NCBI GenBank assembly: GCA_964468125.1 | Contig: CAYXVF010000002.1 | Location: forward strand, 62,001 to 126,000 | Direction of reading: 5' to 3' | Source: CAYXVF01 sp964468125 | Lineage (GTDB): Bacteria; Myxococcota; XYA12-FULL-58-9; CAYXVF01 | DNA: 64,000 nt | Shown here: positions 42,911 to 51,251 of the stretch, piece by piece | Position numbering within the stretch: position 1 is the stretch's first letter | Layout: every line of letters starts with the position of its first letter | Made by a program: the position numbers and the translations under genes | Notes under the pieces: generated by a model | The model's input: the letters and a program-made list of their open reading frames with translations, nothing else | What the model was told of the DNA's origin: nothing | Database searches by the model: none

Positions 42911-43489
42911 GTGACCGACAGCGACATTCCAGCCGGAGTCAACGACCTCCCAAACCCGTCGGAGTTTGCGGCCCCCGAAGATTCCTTCAAGCGCAAGAAG
43001 ACCCGTCGGGCCCTTCAGGAGCCCGAGCCACTCACGATTACGTCGCTCATGGACATCATGACGATCATCCTGGTCTTCCTGCTGAAGAGCTACTCGGCGA
43101 ATCCGGTTCAGCTCAAAGGTGGCGACGATCTCAAGCTCCCCTTCTCCACGGCGGAGCAGGAGCCCGGAGAGTCCACGGCGATCACCGTGACACTCAACAA
43201 CATCATCGTGACGGACAAGGCGGTCGCGACCCTCGAAAAGGGTGAGGTGGCCGCATCGGACCTCTCCGGCGGCGATTTCATGATCGACCCGCTCTTCGAG
43301 GCGCTGCAGCAAGAAGTCGACAAGCAGAAGAAGATAGAAAAGTTCAATAAGAAGGCTAAATTTACCGAAGTGGTGACCATCATTGCCGACCGAAACGTGC
43401 CGTTCAGCTTACTGAGTAAGGTGATGTACACGGCTGGTCAGGCATCGTTCAGTAAGTTCAAGTTCGCCGTCGTAAAAGGCTCGGCGTAG
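42911..43489 (+). CDS. ExbD/TolR-family protein with conserved membrane Asp
   Basis: 192 residues; GTG at 42911 follows a GGAGACAC ribosome site, while the longer frame has no such site. A long cytoplasmic N-terminal stretch (about 40 residues, SFKRKKTRRALQEPEP) precedes the membrane helix TSLMDIMTIILVFLLKSY with Asp48. The rest is a periplasmic domain (AITVTLNNIIVTDKAVATL, VVTIIADRNVPFSLLSKV). It completes a TolQ-TolR-TolR trio like AglR-AglQ-AglS. Confidence 0.9.
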   Translation: MTDSDIPAGVNDLPNPSEFAAPEDSFKRKKTRRALQEPEPLTITSLMDIMTIILVFLLKSYSANPVQLKGGDDLKLPFSTAEQEPGESTAITVTLNNIIVTDKAVATLEKGEVAASDLSGGDFMIDPLFEALQQEVDKQKKIEKFNKKAKFTEVVTIIADRNVPFSLLSKVMYTAGQASFSKFKFAVVKGSA

Positions 43490-43539
43490 TGATCTGTACT
43501 GGACGGATGACCGCCCGCCCTTTTTCGTGAGGGAGTGTC

Positions 43540-44922
43540 GTGAATCTGACCGCGACGTCGAGCTCGGCTTCAAAGTCGACTAACGGACCTCAGGAGAAGA
43601 TCCTCCGGGCTTGCGTGGTGCAAGGGGGTAAGGTGATCGAGGAGCAACGCCTCGGACGCCGCGAGTCGCTCACGATCGGAACCCATCCGAAGAACACCTT
43701 TGTCGTCAGTGGCGCGGACATGCCGCGCTCTCACCAGCTCTTCGTCTCGAAGAGTGGCCAATACGAGCTCGTTGTGAGCGAGGCCATGAAGGGCCGCGTT
43801 TCGGTGGAACGCGGTGACGCAGCAGACTTGTCTCAGCTGAAATCGGGGGGGCAACTCGCGAAGAAGGGCGAGTTCTACCACATGCCCCTCACCGACGGTC
43901 ATCGCGGCAAGGTGGTCATTGGAGCTACGACGCTGATTTTCCAGTTCGTGGTTCCCCCGCCGGTGGCGGTGAACCCGAAGCTTCCCGCGTCGCTGAAATC
44001 GAGCATCAAGGATCGAATCGATTGGCCCTACGCGATGGCGCTCGCGATCGCGCTGATCGTAGAGCTGCCGCTGGTGGTCTATTTCCAGTACGCTCCGCAG
44101 CCCGAGCCCCGAACGCTCGACAACATTGGAAGCCGCTGGGCCGAGCTCATCGCTCCGGAGATGAAGCAGAAGGAGACGCCGAAGCCTCCCGATCAAGAAG
44201 GCGACCAGCCGAAAAACGACGACGGTCCGAAGGAAAAGGTCGCGAAGAAGGACGACGAACCGAAGGACGCGGCGCCGGAAGAACAAGCGAAAGAGCGGGC
44301 GCAGCGACGTACGAAGGTGCGCGAGTCTGTGGCGGGCAAGGGCGTGCTGGCCCTGTTTGGAACGAAGGGGCAGGGCGGTGCATCGGGCGCCATCGCCGAT
44401 GTCTTCTCCGAGGGCGGCGGGATCACCGGTGACCTCGACAGCGCTTTCGAAGGTATCTCCGGGGTCGGTGTCGCCACGAGCACGGGAGCCAAGTCGTCTC
44501 GCGGCGGCGGCTCGGGCGAGGCCGCTTCCATCGGTGGACTCGCAACCTCCGGCGGTGGCAAGGTCGCGACCGGGGAGAAGAAGCAGACGAAGGTCGCGGC
44601 GATCAAGGCCGCTACCCCTGAAGTGGATGGCTCGCTCGACTCCGCGGCGATCGCGAAAGTCGTGCGTCGCCGCATTCGCAGCCTGCAGGATTGCTACGAG
44701 AAAGAGCTGAAGCGAGACCCGAGCCTCGCGGGCAAGATCGAAGTCGAGTTCACAATCAACGAAGATGGGCGGATCGGAGAAGCGCTCGTCTCGAACAACA
44801 CGATGGGCTCAGACGCCGTCGGCTCGTGCATCGTATCGCGGGTGCGCCGCTGGCGCTTCCCGGCGCCAGATGGTGGCAGCGTGACCGTGAACTATCCGTT
44901 CATCTTCACGCCTTCGAGCTGA
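43540..44922 (+). CDS. FHA-like/TM/AgmX-tail protein (GltG-like)
   Basis: 460 residues from GTG 43540. N-terminal FHA-like beta sandwich (SLTIGTHPKNTFVV, then PRSHQLFVSKSGQYELVV) on the cytoplasmic side, a membrane helix (WPYAMALAIALIVELPLVV, about 162-182), a long Lys/Glu/Pro and Gly/Ser linker in the periplasm, and a C-terminal AgmX/PglI two-Cys domain (SLQDCYEKELKRDPSLAG, VGSCIVSRVRRWRFPAP, ending VNYPFIFTPSS). Same architecture as Myxococcus GltG, the inner-membrane protein that links cytoplasmic complexes to the periplasm. Closes the motor unit. Confidence 0.9.
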   Translation: MNLTATSSSASKSTNGPQEKILRACVVQGGKVIEEQRLGRRESLTIGTHPKNTFVVSGADMPRSHQLFVSKSGQYELVVSEAMKGRVSVERGDAADLSQLKSGGQLAKKGEFYHMPLTDGHRGKVVIGATTLIFQFVVPPPVAVNPKLPASLKSSIKDRIDWPYAMALAIALIVELPLVVYFQYAPQPEPRTLDNIGSRWAELIAPEMKQKETPKPPDQEGDQPKNDDGPKEKVAKKDDEPKDAAPEEQAKERAQRRTKVRESVAGKGVLALFGTKGQGGASGAIADVFSEGGGITGDLDSAFEGISGVGVATSTGAKSSRGGGSGEAASIGGLATSGGGKVATGEKKQTKVAAIKAATPEVDGSLDSAAIAKVVRRRIRSLQDCYEKELKRDPSLAGKIEVEFTINEDGRIGEALVSNNTMGSDAVGSCIVSRVRRWRFPAPDGGSVTVNYPFIFTPSS

Positions 44923-44946
44923 GGGCGAAGGGGGTTCGGGGGACGA

Positions 44947-45912
44947 ATGAGAGCTCAGCCGAAGAACTCGCGTGAGCTTCAAGCGTTGCTCGCCTCTAAA
45001 TCATTTCTGGAATGGGCTAACAGGCACGCCGCGCTCCGCGAGAAGGTGCGCGAGGCGCGCATCGCCGAGCTTTCGGTCACAGGCGACCCCGCCGTGGAGA
45101 TGATGTTCCGCGCAGGTGAGCTCGACGAACAAGCCGCCAAGTTTCACGCGGAGTACGCAGCAGTCGAGAATCAGTCCCTCGAAGCTCTCGCCGCCTACGA
45201 AAGCCAGCGCATGCGGGCCACGCAAAACTGGATGGTGTGGCACGCGGCGGAAAAGCGCGTGGAAGACGTTCGCGCAGAGATCAACGAGGTGAGTACGGAG
45301 CTCGAAGCGGAGAAGAAGCGCAACGGAGACGTCTCACGCCTGAGTGACCGGCTGGCTGAGCTCGCGAAGCAGCGCGACCAGCTCGCGATGGCCGCGGTCG
45401 AGGCCAAGGGAGAGAGCGACCGGCAATACGCTGAGCGTCTGAGACTCTGGGAGCTGGTGGAAGACTCCTGGCACCGCTCGCTCCGCGCCAACCTCGCCCG
45501 CTCCGAATACGCCTACCAGGCGCGCCGAAGCCGCTCGGAGGCGGAGGAGCTCTTCGCGGGTTCTGCGCTGGAGAGCACGCTGAGCGAGGAGGATGCAACG
45601 GCGGCGGTGGACAGAGAGGAGCGCGCCTACTTCGAGCACCTCGACGCCGGGCGTGACCTCTGTAAATGCGTGCTGATCGAAGAGTTTCTCTTCATCCCGA
45701 TCACCGACGATTCGAAATGGGTGTGGTGCGTGCCGTTAGTGGATGAGCCGGACGAGTTCAATGTGCAGCTGACGCGGCTGGCGATCTATCAGATCGAGCG
45801 GGGCCGAGCGCTCGACTACATCGAGCCGGTGGCAGTCGCGGAGCTCGAGAGCTCCGAGGACGACGATCCGAGACTCGATGCGTTTTTTGGGGCAACGGCG
45901 AGCGCGGGGTGA
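44947..45912 (+). CDS. Cytoplasmic coiled-coil protein, unknown
   Basis: 321 residues starting 24 bases after the GltG-like gene. The first 200 residues are helical with heptads (FLEWANRHAALREKVREARI, KRVEDVRAEINEVSTELEAEKKR); the region 230-300 is a more compact domain with two Cys (DLCKCVLIEEFLFIPI) and Trp-rich VWCVPLVDEP. No signal, no known family. Its place at the end of the cluster suggests an accessory or regulatory role in that system. Confidence 0.7.
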   Translation: MRAQPKNSRELQALLASKSFLEWANRHAALREKVREARIAELSVTGDPAVEMMFRAGELDEQAAKFHAEYAAVENQSLEALAAYESQRMRATQNWMVWHAAEKRVEDVRAEINEVSTELEAEKKRNGDVSRLSDRLAELAKQRDQLAMAAVEAKGESDRQYAERLRLWELVEDSWHRSLRANLARSEYAYQARRSRSEAEELFAGSALESTLSEEDATAAVDREERAYFEHLDAGRDLCKCVLIEEFLFIPITDDSKWVWCVPLVDEPDEFNVQLTRLAIYQIERGRALDYIEPVAVAELESSEDDDPRLDAFFGATASAG

Positions 45913-45976
45913 GGTGAGATGCGCCCTAGTGTCACACTCGCCTCGCAGGTAAGATGAGTGCGGGAGAGGTGTCGCG

Positions 45977-46423
45977 ATGGAGCTAGCGGAAAAGCGTGAG
46001 ATCCTGGCGGAGTCGCCGCTGTTCGACAACCTTCTGCCCCCGGAGCTCACGATGTTGGCAGAGCTCTTTTCCCTGCGCGAGTTCGCGGCCGGAGAAGCGG
46101 TGTTCGATCAGGGCGAGGTCGGCAACACGCTCTACGTGATCGCCGACGGGGTCGCGGAAATCGTCAGTGATGGGGTATCAATAGCTGAGCTATCTGCGCC
46201 GCAGTTCTTTGGAGAGATGTCGCTCATCGATAAGGAGTATCGAAGCGCGACAGTCAAAGCGAAGAAGCCCTTGAAGATCCTCGAGCTCACCAACGAGAAT
46301 CTTCACATCTTCGCCAAGCACTATCGGAACGGATTCACGTGGGTCGTCGTCAACATCGCTCGAGTGCTCAGTACGCGTTTGCGCGAGGTCAACAGGCGGC
46401 TGGCCGAGGCAAAATCTGCCTAG
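45977..46423 (+). CDS. Stand-alone cyclic-nucleotide-binding protein
   Basis: 148 residues, ATG 45977. CAP-like beta-roll: EKREILAESPLFDNLLPPEL, FAAGEAVFDQGEVGNTLYVIADGVAEIV, then the phosphate cassette QFFGEMSLIDKEYRSATVKA with the Gly-Glu pair and Arg. Ends with a helix, no DNA-binding domain. It resembles the cNMP protein at 20125 in build. Its last 85 bases overlap the next coding region, which starts in another frame. Confidence 0.85.
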   Translation: MELAEKREILAESPLFDNLLPPELTMLAELFSLREFAAGEAVFDQGEVGNTLYVIADGVAEIVSDGVSIAELSAPQFFGEMSLIDKEYRSATVKAKKPLKILELTNENLHIFAKHYRNGFTWVVVNIARVLSTRLREVNRRLAEAKSA

Positions 46424-49400
46424 CCCTCGGGGCCGTACTCGCACTCCTTCCAGCGCTCGCTCGCGCCGACGTCAAAGACGGGTTTCCGGTCGCCAATCCG
46501 GGACGCGCCATGGCCAAAGGCGTCACCCTCGCGGATCTCGACCGGGATGGTGAGCTCGACATCGTCGCGGTCACCGGCGAGGGGTTCACGGTCGTGGGTG
46601 GCGACGGCAAGGCTTGGGACGGCTACCCGAAGGTACTGCGCGAGAGCGCGGACAAAGCCAAAAACAACTTCGACAACGCGCCGACCGTCTGTGATGTCGA
46701 CGGGGATTCTCGTCTCGAGGTCGTGCTCGCCGGCAGCAACCAACGCCTCTATGCGGTCCGTGTGGACGGGAGCTATCTGAGCGGTTTTCCGGTGGTCCTC
46801 GATGGCGAGCCCAAGGGTGCGGTCGCGTGTGTGCCGGTCAAAGGCAACAAGGCAAACGAGCTGGCGTTGGTGACCGACGCGGGGAGTGTGCTGCGGGTGA
46901 GCTATCGCGGGGGCAAAGCGACACGGGTCGGCTCCGTGGCGGCCGGCGCCGAGTCTGGCGTTGCCGTGTCCGACCTCGATGGTGACGGCGCCATGGACTA
47001 TATCGTCATCGGTGGCGACTCGCGTTTGGCGGTGTTCACCGCCGGGGGAAAGAAGGACTCGAAGCTCGACTACCGAATGGCCTTCCGCGTGAGCGGGACA
47101 CCCTCCGTCGGCGATATCGACGATGATGGCCAGCCGGAAATCGTGCTGGCGAGCCAAGACTTCAAGGTTCACGCGGTTCGTCTGAGCGGCGAATCCCTCC
47201 CCGGTTTCCCCTACGCCACCGGATATCGACTCTACGGGGCCGCCGCGCTCGCTGACATCGACCGCGATGGCGTGCTGGATGTGGTGGTCGGGTCGGGTGA
47301 CCGCCGACTGCACGTAGTCAACGGCAAAGGCGAGTCCTTGCCTGGATTTCCGGCGAAGGTGAACGGCCGCATCGCGGCAGAGGTGGCCGTGGGTGACCTC
47401 GACTTCGACGGCAAACCGGAGATTGCGGCGGTAACGGAGCGCGGCTCCATGTATCTCGTCAACAACGGCGGCAAGACACTCAAAGGCTTTCCTATGAGCC
47501 TCGGGGGAGAAAAGAGTGTGACGGCACCCGCGATGGGCGACATCGACGGCGACGGCGCGCCGGACCTCGTGGCCCAAGGAGGCGGCGGCGATATCTACGC
47601 CTACAGCATCGGGAAACGGGGCAAAGCCGAAGTCGCGGTCATCGATTGGGGGATGAGCGGCCACGATTCGGCCGCCTCCGGCCGCTACGGGCCGAACCCT
47701 GGACGGTTCAAGTCGCTCTCCTTCGACAAGGCCTCGGTGCTCACGACCGACGCACTCGTTGCGAAATACACCTTCTTCGATCTCGACGGCGATTCGGAGG
47801 GAAGCACGAAGCTGCGCTGGTATCGGAACGGCAAGCGTGTGCGGGAACTCGACGATCAGAAAGCAGTCCCTGCCTCGCAGACGAAGAAGCACGAGAAGTG
47901 GCGCTACACCGTTCAGGATGCAGATAACTTCGAGCGATTCGGAGAGGACGGTCTCTTGTCGGTAGTCTTTGAATCCTCTGAACTCGAGATCGCCAACACT
48001 CCGCCCACCGCCGCGGAGATCGCCTTCGGCCCTGCGGGCGCGAAGACGACGGACAAACTCGCGGTCACCCTGACGGCACCGAGCGCGGACGTCGACGGTG
48101 ACGAGATCGTTTACCGCTACGGCTGGCTGCGCGATGGCGTCGCCGAGTCTCGTTTGAACAATCGGAGCACCGTCGACCCGCGCTACACCAAGAAGGGCGA
48201 GCTCTGGCGCGTGGTGGTGACGCCTTTTGACGGAGAGGTGGAAGGGGCGAGCACAAATGCGGTGCTGACAGTCCAAAACACGGTCCCGAGCGCGCCGCAG
48301 GTCGCTTTCAATCTCCCCGCGCCGAAGGTCGACGATGAAGTACAGGTTCTCGTAAAGAAGGCCGCTGTGGACGTGGACGGCGACGCCGTGAGCTACCGCT
48401 ACCAGTACCGCGTCGGCGGTCAGGCGCTCGCACTCCCTCTCAGCTCAAATGTTGTTCCTTCCCGCACCCTTCACAAGCACGACGAGCTCGAGGTTCTCGT
48501 GACCGCCTGGGACGACGAGGCGCCGGGGGGCTCGAGCACGATTGCTCTGAAGGTGGCGAACACGCCGCCCGTTCCGCCGCAACACGTGATCTGGCCTCCA
48601 AAGCCGAAGACGACGGACGCCCTCGTGGTAGGGGTGCGCGCTCAGCCCGCTGACGCGGACCGCGATGCGATCACACTCGACTATCAGTGGCTGCTCGATG
48701 GAAAACCGGTAGACCAACCATCGGTTGTGCCGCCGGAGGCGACCCGCAAGGGGCAGAAGTGGACCGTTCGGGTCACGCCGCGCGACAATGAGGCCGCCGG
48801 GCAAACGGTGGAGGCGAGCACGGTGGTCGTCAACAGCGCCCCTGTTGCGCCGGTGGTCGTCCTCGACAAATACGCGTTCAAGACGACGGAAGCGGTCGTG
48901 CCCAAGCTGCAGAAGGAAGCGTTCGATGTGGACGGAGACCCGGTCACCCTGCGCTACGGGTGGCTGCGGGATGGCAAGCCCGCGGGTGTCTCGCCTACGA
49001 CCGCGTCGCTGCCCGCCAAGGTCACGGCCAAGGGACAGAAATGGGAGCTGGTGGTTACGCCGAATGACGGGAGCGTGGACGGGTCTGCGGTGAGGGTGAG
49101 GTTCAGCGTGGAGAACACCGCACCGGTCCCGCCCAAGGTTTCCATGCTAAACACCGCACCCACCGTGCGCGACAGCGTCTCGGTACGCATTGATGCTCCC
49201 GCTACGGACGTCGACGGGGACCCGATCGAGTATCGCTACCGCTGGTTCCGAAACGACGAGGCGCTCGTAAAGTGGCCCACATCGAAATCGCTGCTGAAGG
49301 CTTTTGAGGCAAAGAAGGGAGACCGCTGGCGTGTCGAGGTGAGCGCGTTTGACGGTGAGCTCGAGAGCGAGCCCGCGCGCGTAGAGCTCACGGTGCAGAA

Positions 49401-50373
49401 CCACCAGCCCGATCCACCGGCCGTGGCCGTGACGCGCCCCGCCCCCGAGCCGCGCAAGGTGGCAGCGAAAGGGAAGGCCCCGAAAGCGGCGCCGCTGAAC
49501 ACTACGGACGACCTCCACTGCGCGGTGACCAAACCCGCCCTCGACCCGGACAACGATCCGGTCTCTTACCGCTATCGCTGGTACCGAGGGGAGACGCTCG
49601 TCCCCACCGCCGCAGACCTCGAGCTGTTGCCCGCGACGATGACTGTGAAGGGCGAGAGCTGGGCGTGCGAAGCTCGGGCGTTTGACGGGGCCGAGCTTTC
49701 GAGTGCGACCCGCTCGGCCGCTGTGGCACTGGCGAACGCACCGCCGGGAGCACCGACGGTGAGCGTCTTTCCAACGGATGCGAAGACGAGCGACGATCTC
49801 GTCTGTGAGCTCGCCCGCCCCGCTGCGGACCCGGACTACGAACCGCTGACTTACACGTACCGATGGACGGTCAATGGCAAGGACGTCTCCAAGAAGGCCG
49901 CGGGAAATCGCGTTCCGGCCGCGGAAACGAAGAAGGGCCAGAGCTGGCAGTGCGAAGTGCGTGCCAGCGACGGAGAACTCAGCGGCCCCGTCGCTGCCGC
50001 GAGCGCCATGGTCGAGAACACCTCCCCGAGTGCGCCGGTCGTCAACCTCCTCACGCCCGCCTTCGCCGGCGAAGAACTCACTTGCGAAATCCAGGAGAAG
50101 TCCACGGATCCGGACGGAGACCGCATCCGCTACAGCTTTCGTTGGACCAAAGACGGGGTCGTTCAGAGCTTTGCCGACGAGTCGAATCAGGTCCCGGGTC
50201 GCTTGGTGAAGGAAAAGGACCTCTGGAAGTGCGAGGTGGTGGCCAGCGACGGTGTTTCGAGCGCAACGCCGGCCTACTCACCGGCGGTTGCCGTTCAGGC
50301 CGCTCGAATCGTCGAGGAAAAACGGGAAACCCGAGGCGACCGACAGAAACGCCGCCGCCGTCGCCGCCGCTAG
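46339..50373 (+). CDS. Giant secreted VCBS/FG-GAP plus Ig-like repeat protein
   Basis: 1344 residues. No start other than GTG 46339 is available upstream of the signal peptide (KICLALGAVLALLPALARA), so it overlaps the cNMP gene by 85 bases. Residues 45-440 form about six VCBS/FG-GAP blades with DxDxDG loops (LADLDRDGELDIVAV, DIDDDGQPEIVLAS, DIDGDGAPDLVAQG), an extracellular beta-propeller. From 450 to 1315 nine Ig/PKD-like modules of about 95 residues follow, each with DxDGDxxxYRYxWxxDG and KKGExWxVxVxxxDGE signatures, several with a Cys pair. The protein ends in a 25-residue basic Arg tail (RQKRRRRRRR). Surface adhesin-like; calcium binding is likely. The stop overlaps that of the convergent gene. 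Confidence 0.9.
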   Translation: MGRRQHRSSAQYAFARGQQAAGRGKICLALGAVLALLPALARADVKDGFPVANPGRAMAKGVTLADLDRDGELDIVAVTGEGFTVVGGDGKAWDGYPKVLRESADKAKNNFDNAPTVCDVDGDSRLEVVLAGSNQRLYAVRVDGSYLSGFPVVLDGEPKGAVACVPVKGNKANELALVTDAGSVLRVSYRGGKATRVGSVAAGAESGVAVSDLDGDGAMDYIVIGGDSRLAVFTAGGKKDSKLDYRMAFRVSGTPSVGDIDDDGQPEIVLASQDFKVHAVRLSGESLPGFPYATGYRLYGAAALADIDRDGVLDVVVGSGDRRLHVVNGKGESLPGFPAKVNGRIAAEVAVGDLDFDGKPEIAAVTERGSMYLVNNGGKTLKGFPMSLGGEKSVTAPAMGDIDGDGAPDLVAQGGGGDIYAYSIGKRGKAEVAVIDWGMSGHDSAASGRYGPNPGRFKSLSFDKASVLTTDALVAKYTFFDLDGDSEGSTKLRWYRNGKRVRELDDQKAVPASQTKKHEKWRYTVQDADNFERFGEDGLLSVVFESSELEIANTPPTAAEIAFGPAGAKTTDKLAVTLTAPSADVDGDEIVYRYGWLRDGVAESRLNNRSTVDPRYTKKGELWRVVVTPFDGEVEGASTNAVLTVQNTVPSAPQVAFNLPAPKVDDEVQVLVKKAAVDVDGDAVSYRYQYRVGGQALALPLSSNVVPSRTLHKHDELEVLVTAWDDEAPGGSSTIALKVANTPPVPPQHVIWPPKPKTTDALVVGVRAQPADADRDAITLDYQWLLDGKPVDQPSVVPPEATRKGQKWTVRVTPRDNEAAGQTVEASTVVVNSAPVAPVVVLDKYAFKTTEAVVPKLQKEAFDVDGDPVTLRYGWLRDGKPAGVSPTTASLPAKVTAKGQKWELVVTPNDGSVDGSAVRVRFSVENTAPVPPKVSMLNTAPTVRDSVSVRIDAPATDVDGDPIEYRYRWFRNDEALVKWPTSKSLLKAFEAKKGDRWRVEVSAFDGELESEPARVELTVQNHQPDPPAVAVTRPAPEPRKVAAKGKAPKAAPLNTTDDLHCAVTKPALDPDNDPVSYRYRWYRGETLVPTAADLELLPATMTVKGESWACEARAFDGAELSSATRSAAVALANAPPGAPTVSVFPTDAKTSDDLVCELARPAADPDYEPLTYTYRWTVNGKDVSKKAAGNRVPAAETKKGQSWQCEVRASDGELSGPVAAASAMVENTSPSAPVVNLLTPAFAGEELTCEIQEKSTDPDGDRIRYSFRWTKDGVVQSFADESNQVPGRLVKEKDLWKCEVVASDGVSSATPAYSPAVAVQAARIVEEKRETRGDRQKRRRRRRR

Positions 50374-50978
50374 TGCAGCGTGGGACGCCGGCAGAGACCC
50401 TGAGCGTCAGCAGCGCGCCTGACGCGGCGACGCGCTTCCATCAAAGGTGGCGAATCGGTGCGAAAGCGAAGGATGTCGAGGACCAAGCCGATCAACCCGC
50501 CGTCGGTTTTGGGGTCGTGCATCAGGACCTTGCTCGAGGCGTATGCCATTTGCTCGGCGGAGAACTCGTTGGTGACTCCGGTGGAAACGGCGTTGGTCTT
50601 TGAGTCCCAGGTCACGTAGCGACCGCGATAGGTGAATTGAAACCACTGCACAGCGGACTCGCGTTCCTCGTCGACGTCGACGAAGACGTCGAAATAGGGC
50701 TCTGGGCCGCGGTACCAGAAGCGGCGCCAACCCGAGGGGCGCCGTTTCACCATGCGCGGGTGAACCATACGGAGCGAGTAGGCGAGCTCGGCGGTGGGGT
50801 CTCCCGTGAGCTCTTCGGGCATTTCGACGACGAGTGGCGGATGCTCGGGCTCTGGCTCACGGGTCGCGTCGGTCTCAGCGGGCGCGTCCGTACCGCCGGC
50901 CGTACGCCGGAGCTTCGTTCCCAATTGCCGCACCCAGCTCAATTTCCTTGCGTCTCCCAGCTTGCCCCTGTGGGCCAC
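50370..50978 (-). CDS. Hypothetical protein
   Basis: GTG start at 50978; 202 residues, no signal peptide or membrane helix. A Pro/Glu/Ala linker precedes a domain from about 65 with a beta-rich stretch (RFWYRGPEPYFDVFVDVDEE, ESAVQWFQFTYRGRYVTWDS) and a helical end (EFSAEQMAYASSKVLM). No family recognised. Overlaps the stop of the giant repeat protein by 4 bases. The 273 bp on its far side, up to the lipoprotein gene, hold no recognised element. Confidence 0.6.
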   Translation of the reverse strand: MAHRGKLGDARKLSWVRQLGTKLRRTAGGTDAPAETDATREPEPEHPPLVVEMPEELTGDPTAELAYSLRMVHPRMVKRRPSGWRRFWYRGPEPYFDVFVDVDEERESAVQWFQFTYRGRYVTWDSKTNAVSTGVTNEFSAEQMAYASSKVLMHDPKTDGGLIGLVLDILRFRTDSPPLMEARRRVRRAADAQGLCRRPTLH

Positions 50979-51251
50979 GCGACTACACTTTCGGCGATCC
51001 CCGTTCCCAGCGCTGTGATTGGGGTCACAATGGCTGCTAGACCGAGAATTCCTCCCGCGCTCTGATTCTCAATTAAACTGAACCATTTCAGCCGCTTAGC
51101 GCCGATAGGCCGCTCCGCCGGCATCCAACGGATGTTTCTTCCTCATTTACAGTCTAACCTGCCCGAACCGTCCGCGCCCGTTGAATCGAAAGTGGCTGTC
51201 CTCCCGTCTATCGGGGAATCTGTAAAGGGGAGAGAGGCGACGAGGATCGAG

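Noticed and set aside
46420..48276. 618-codon minus-strand frame inside the giant repeat gene
   Set aside because: Shadow of the repeat protein; the repeats explain the open frame.
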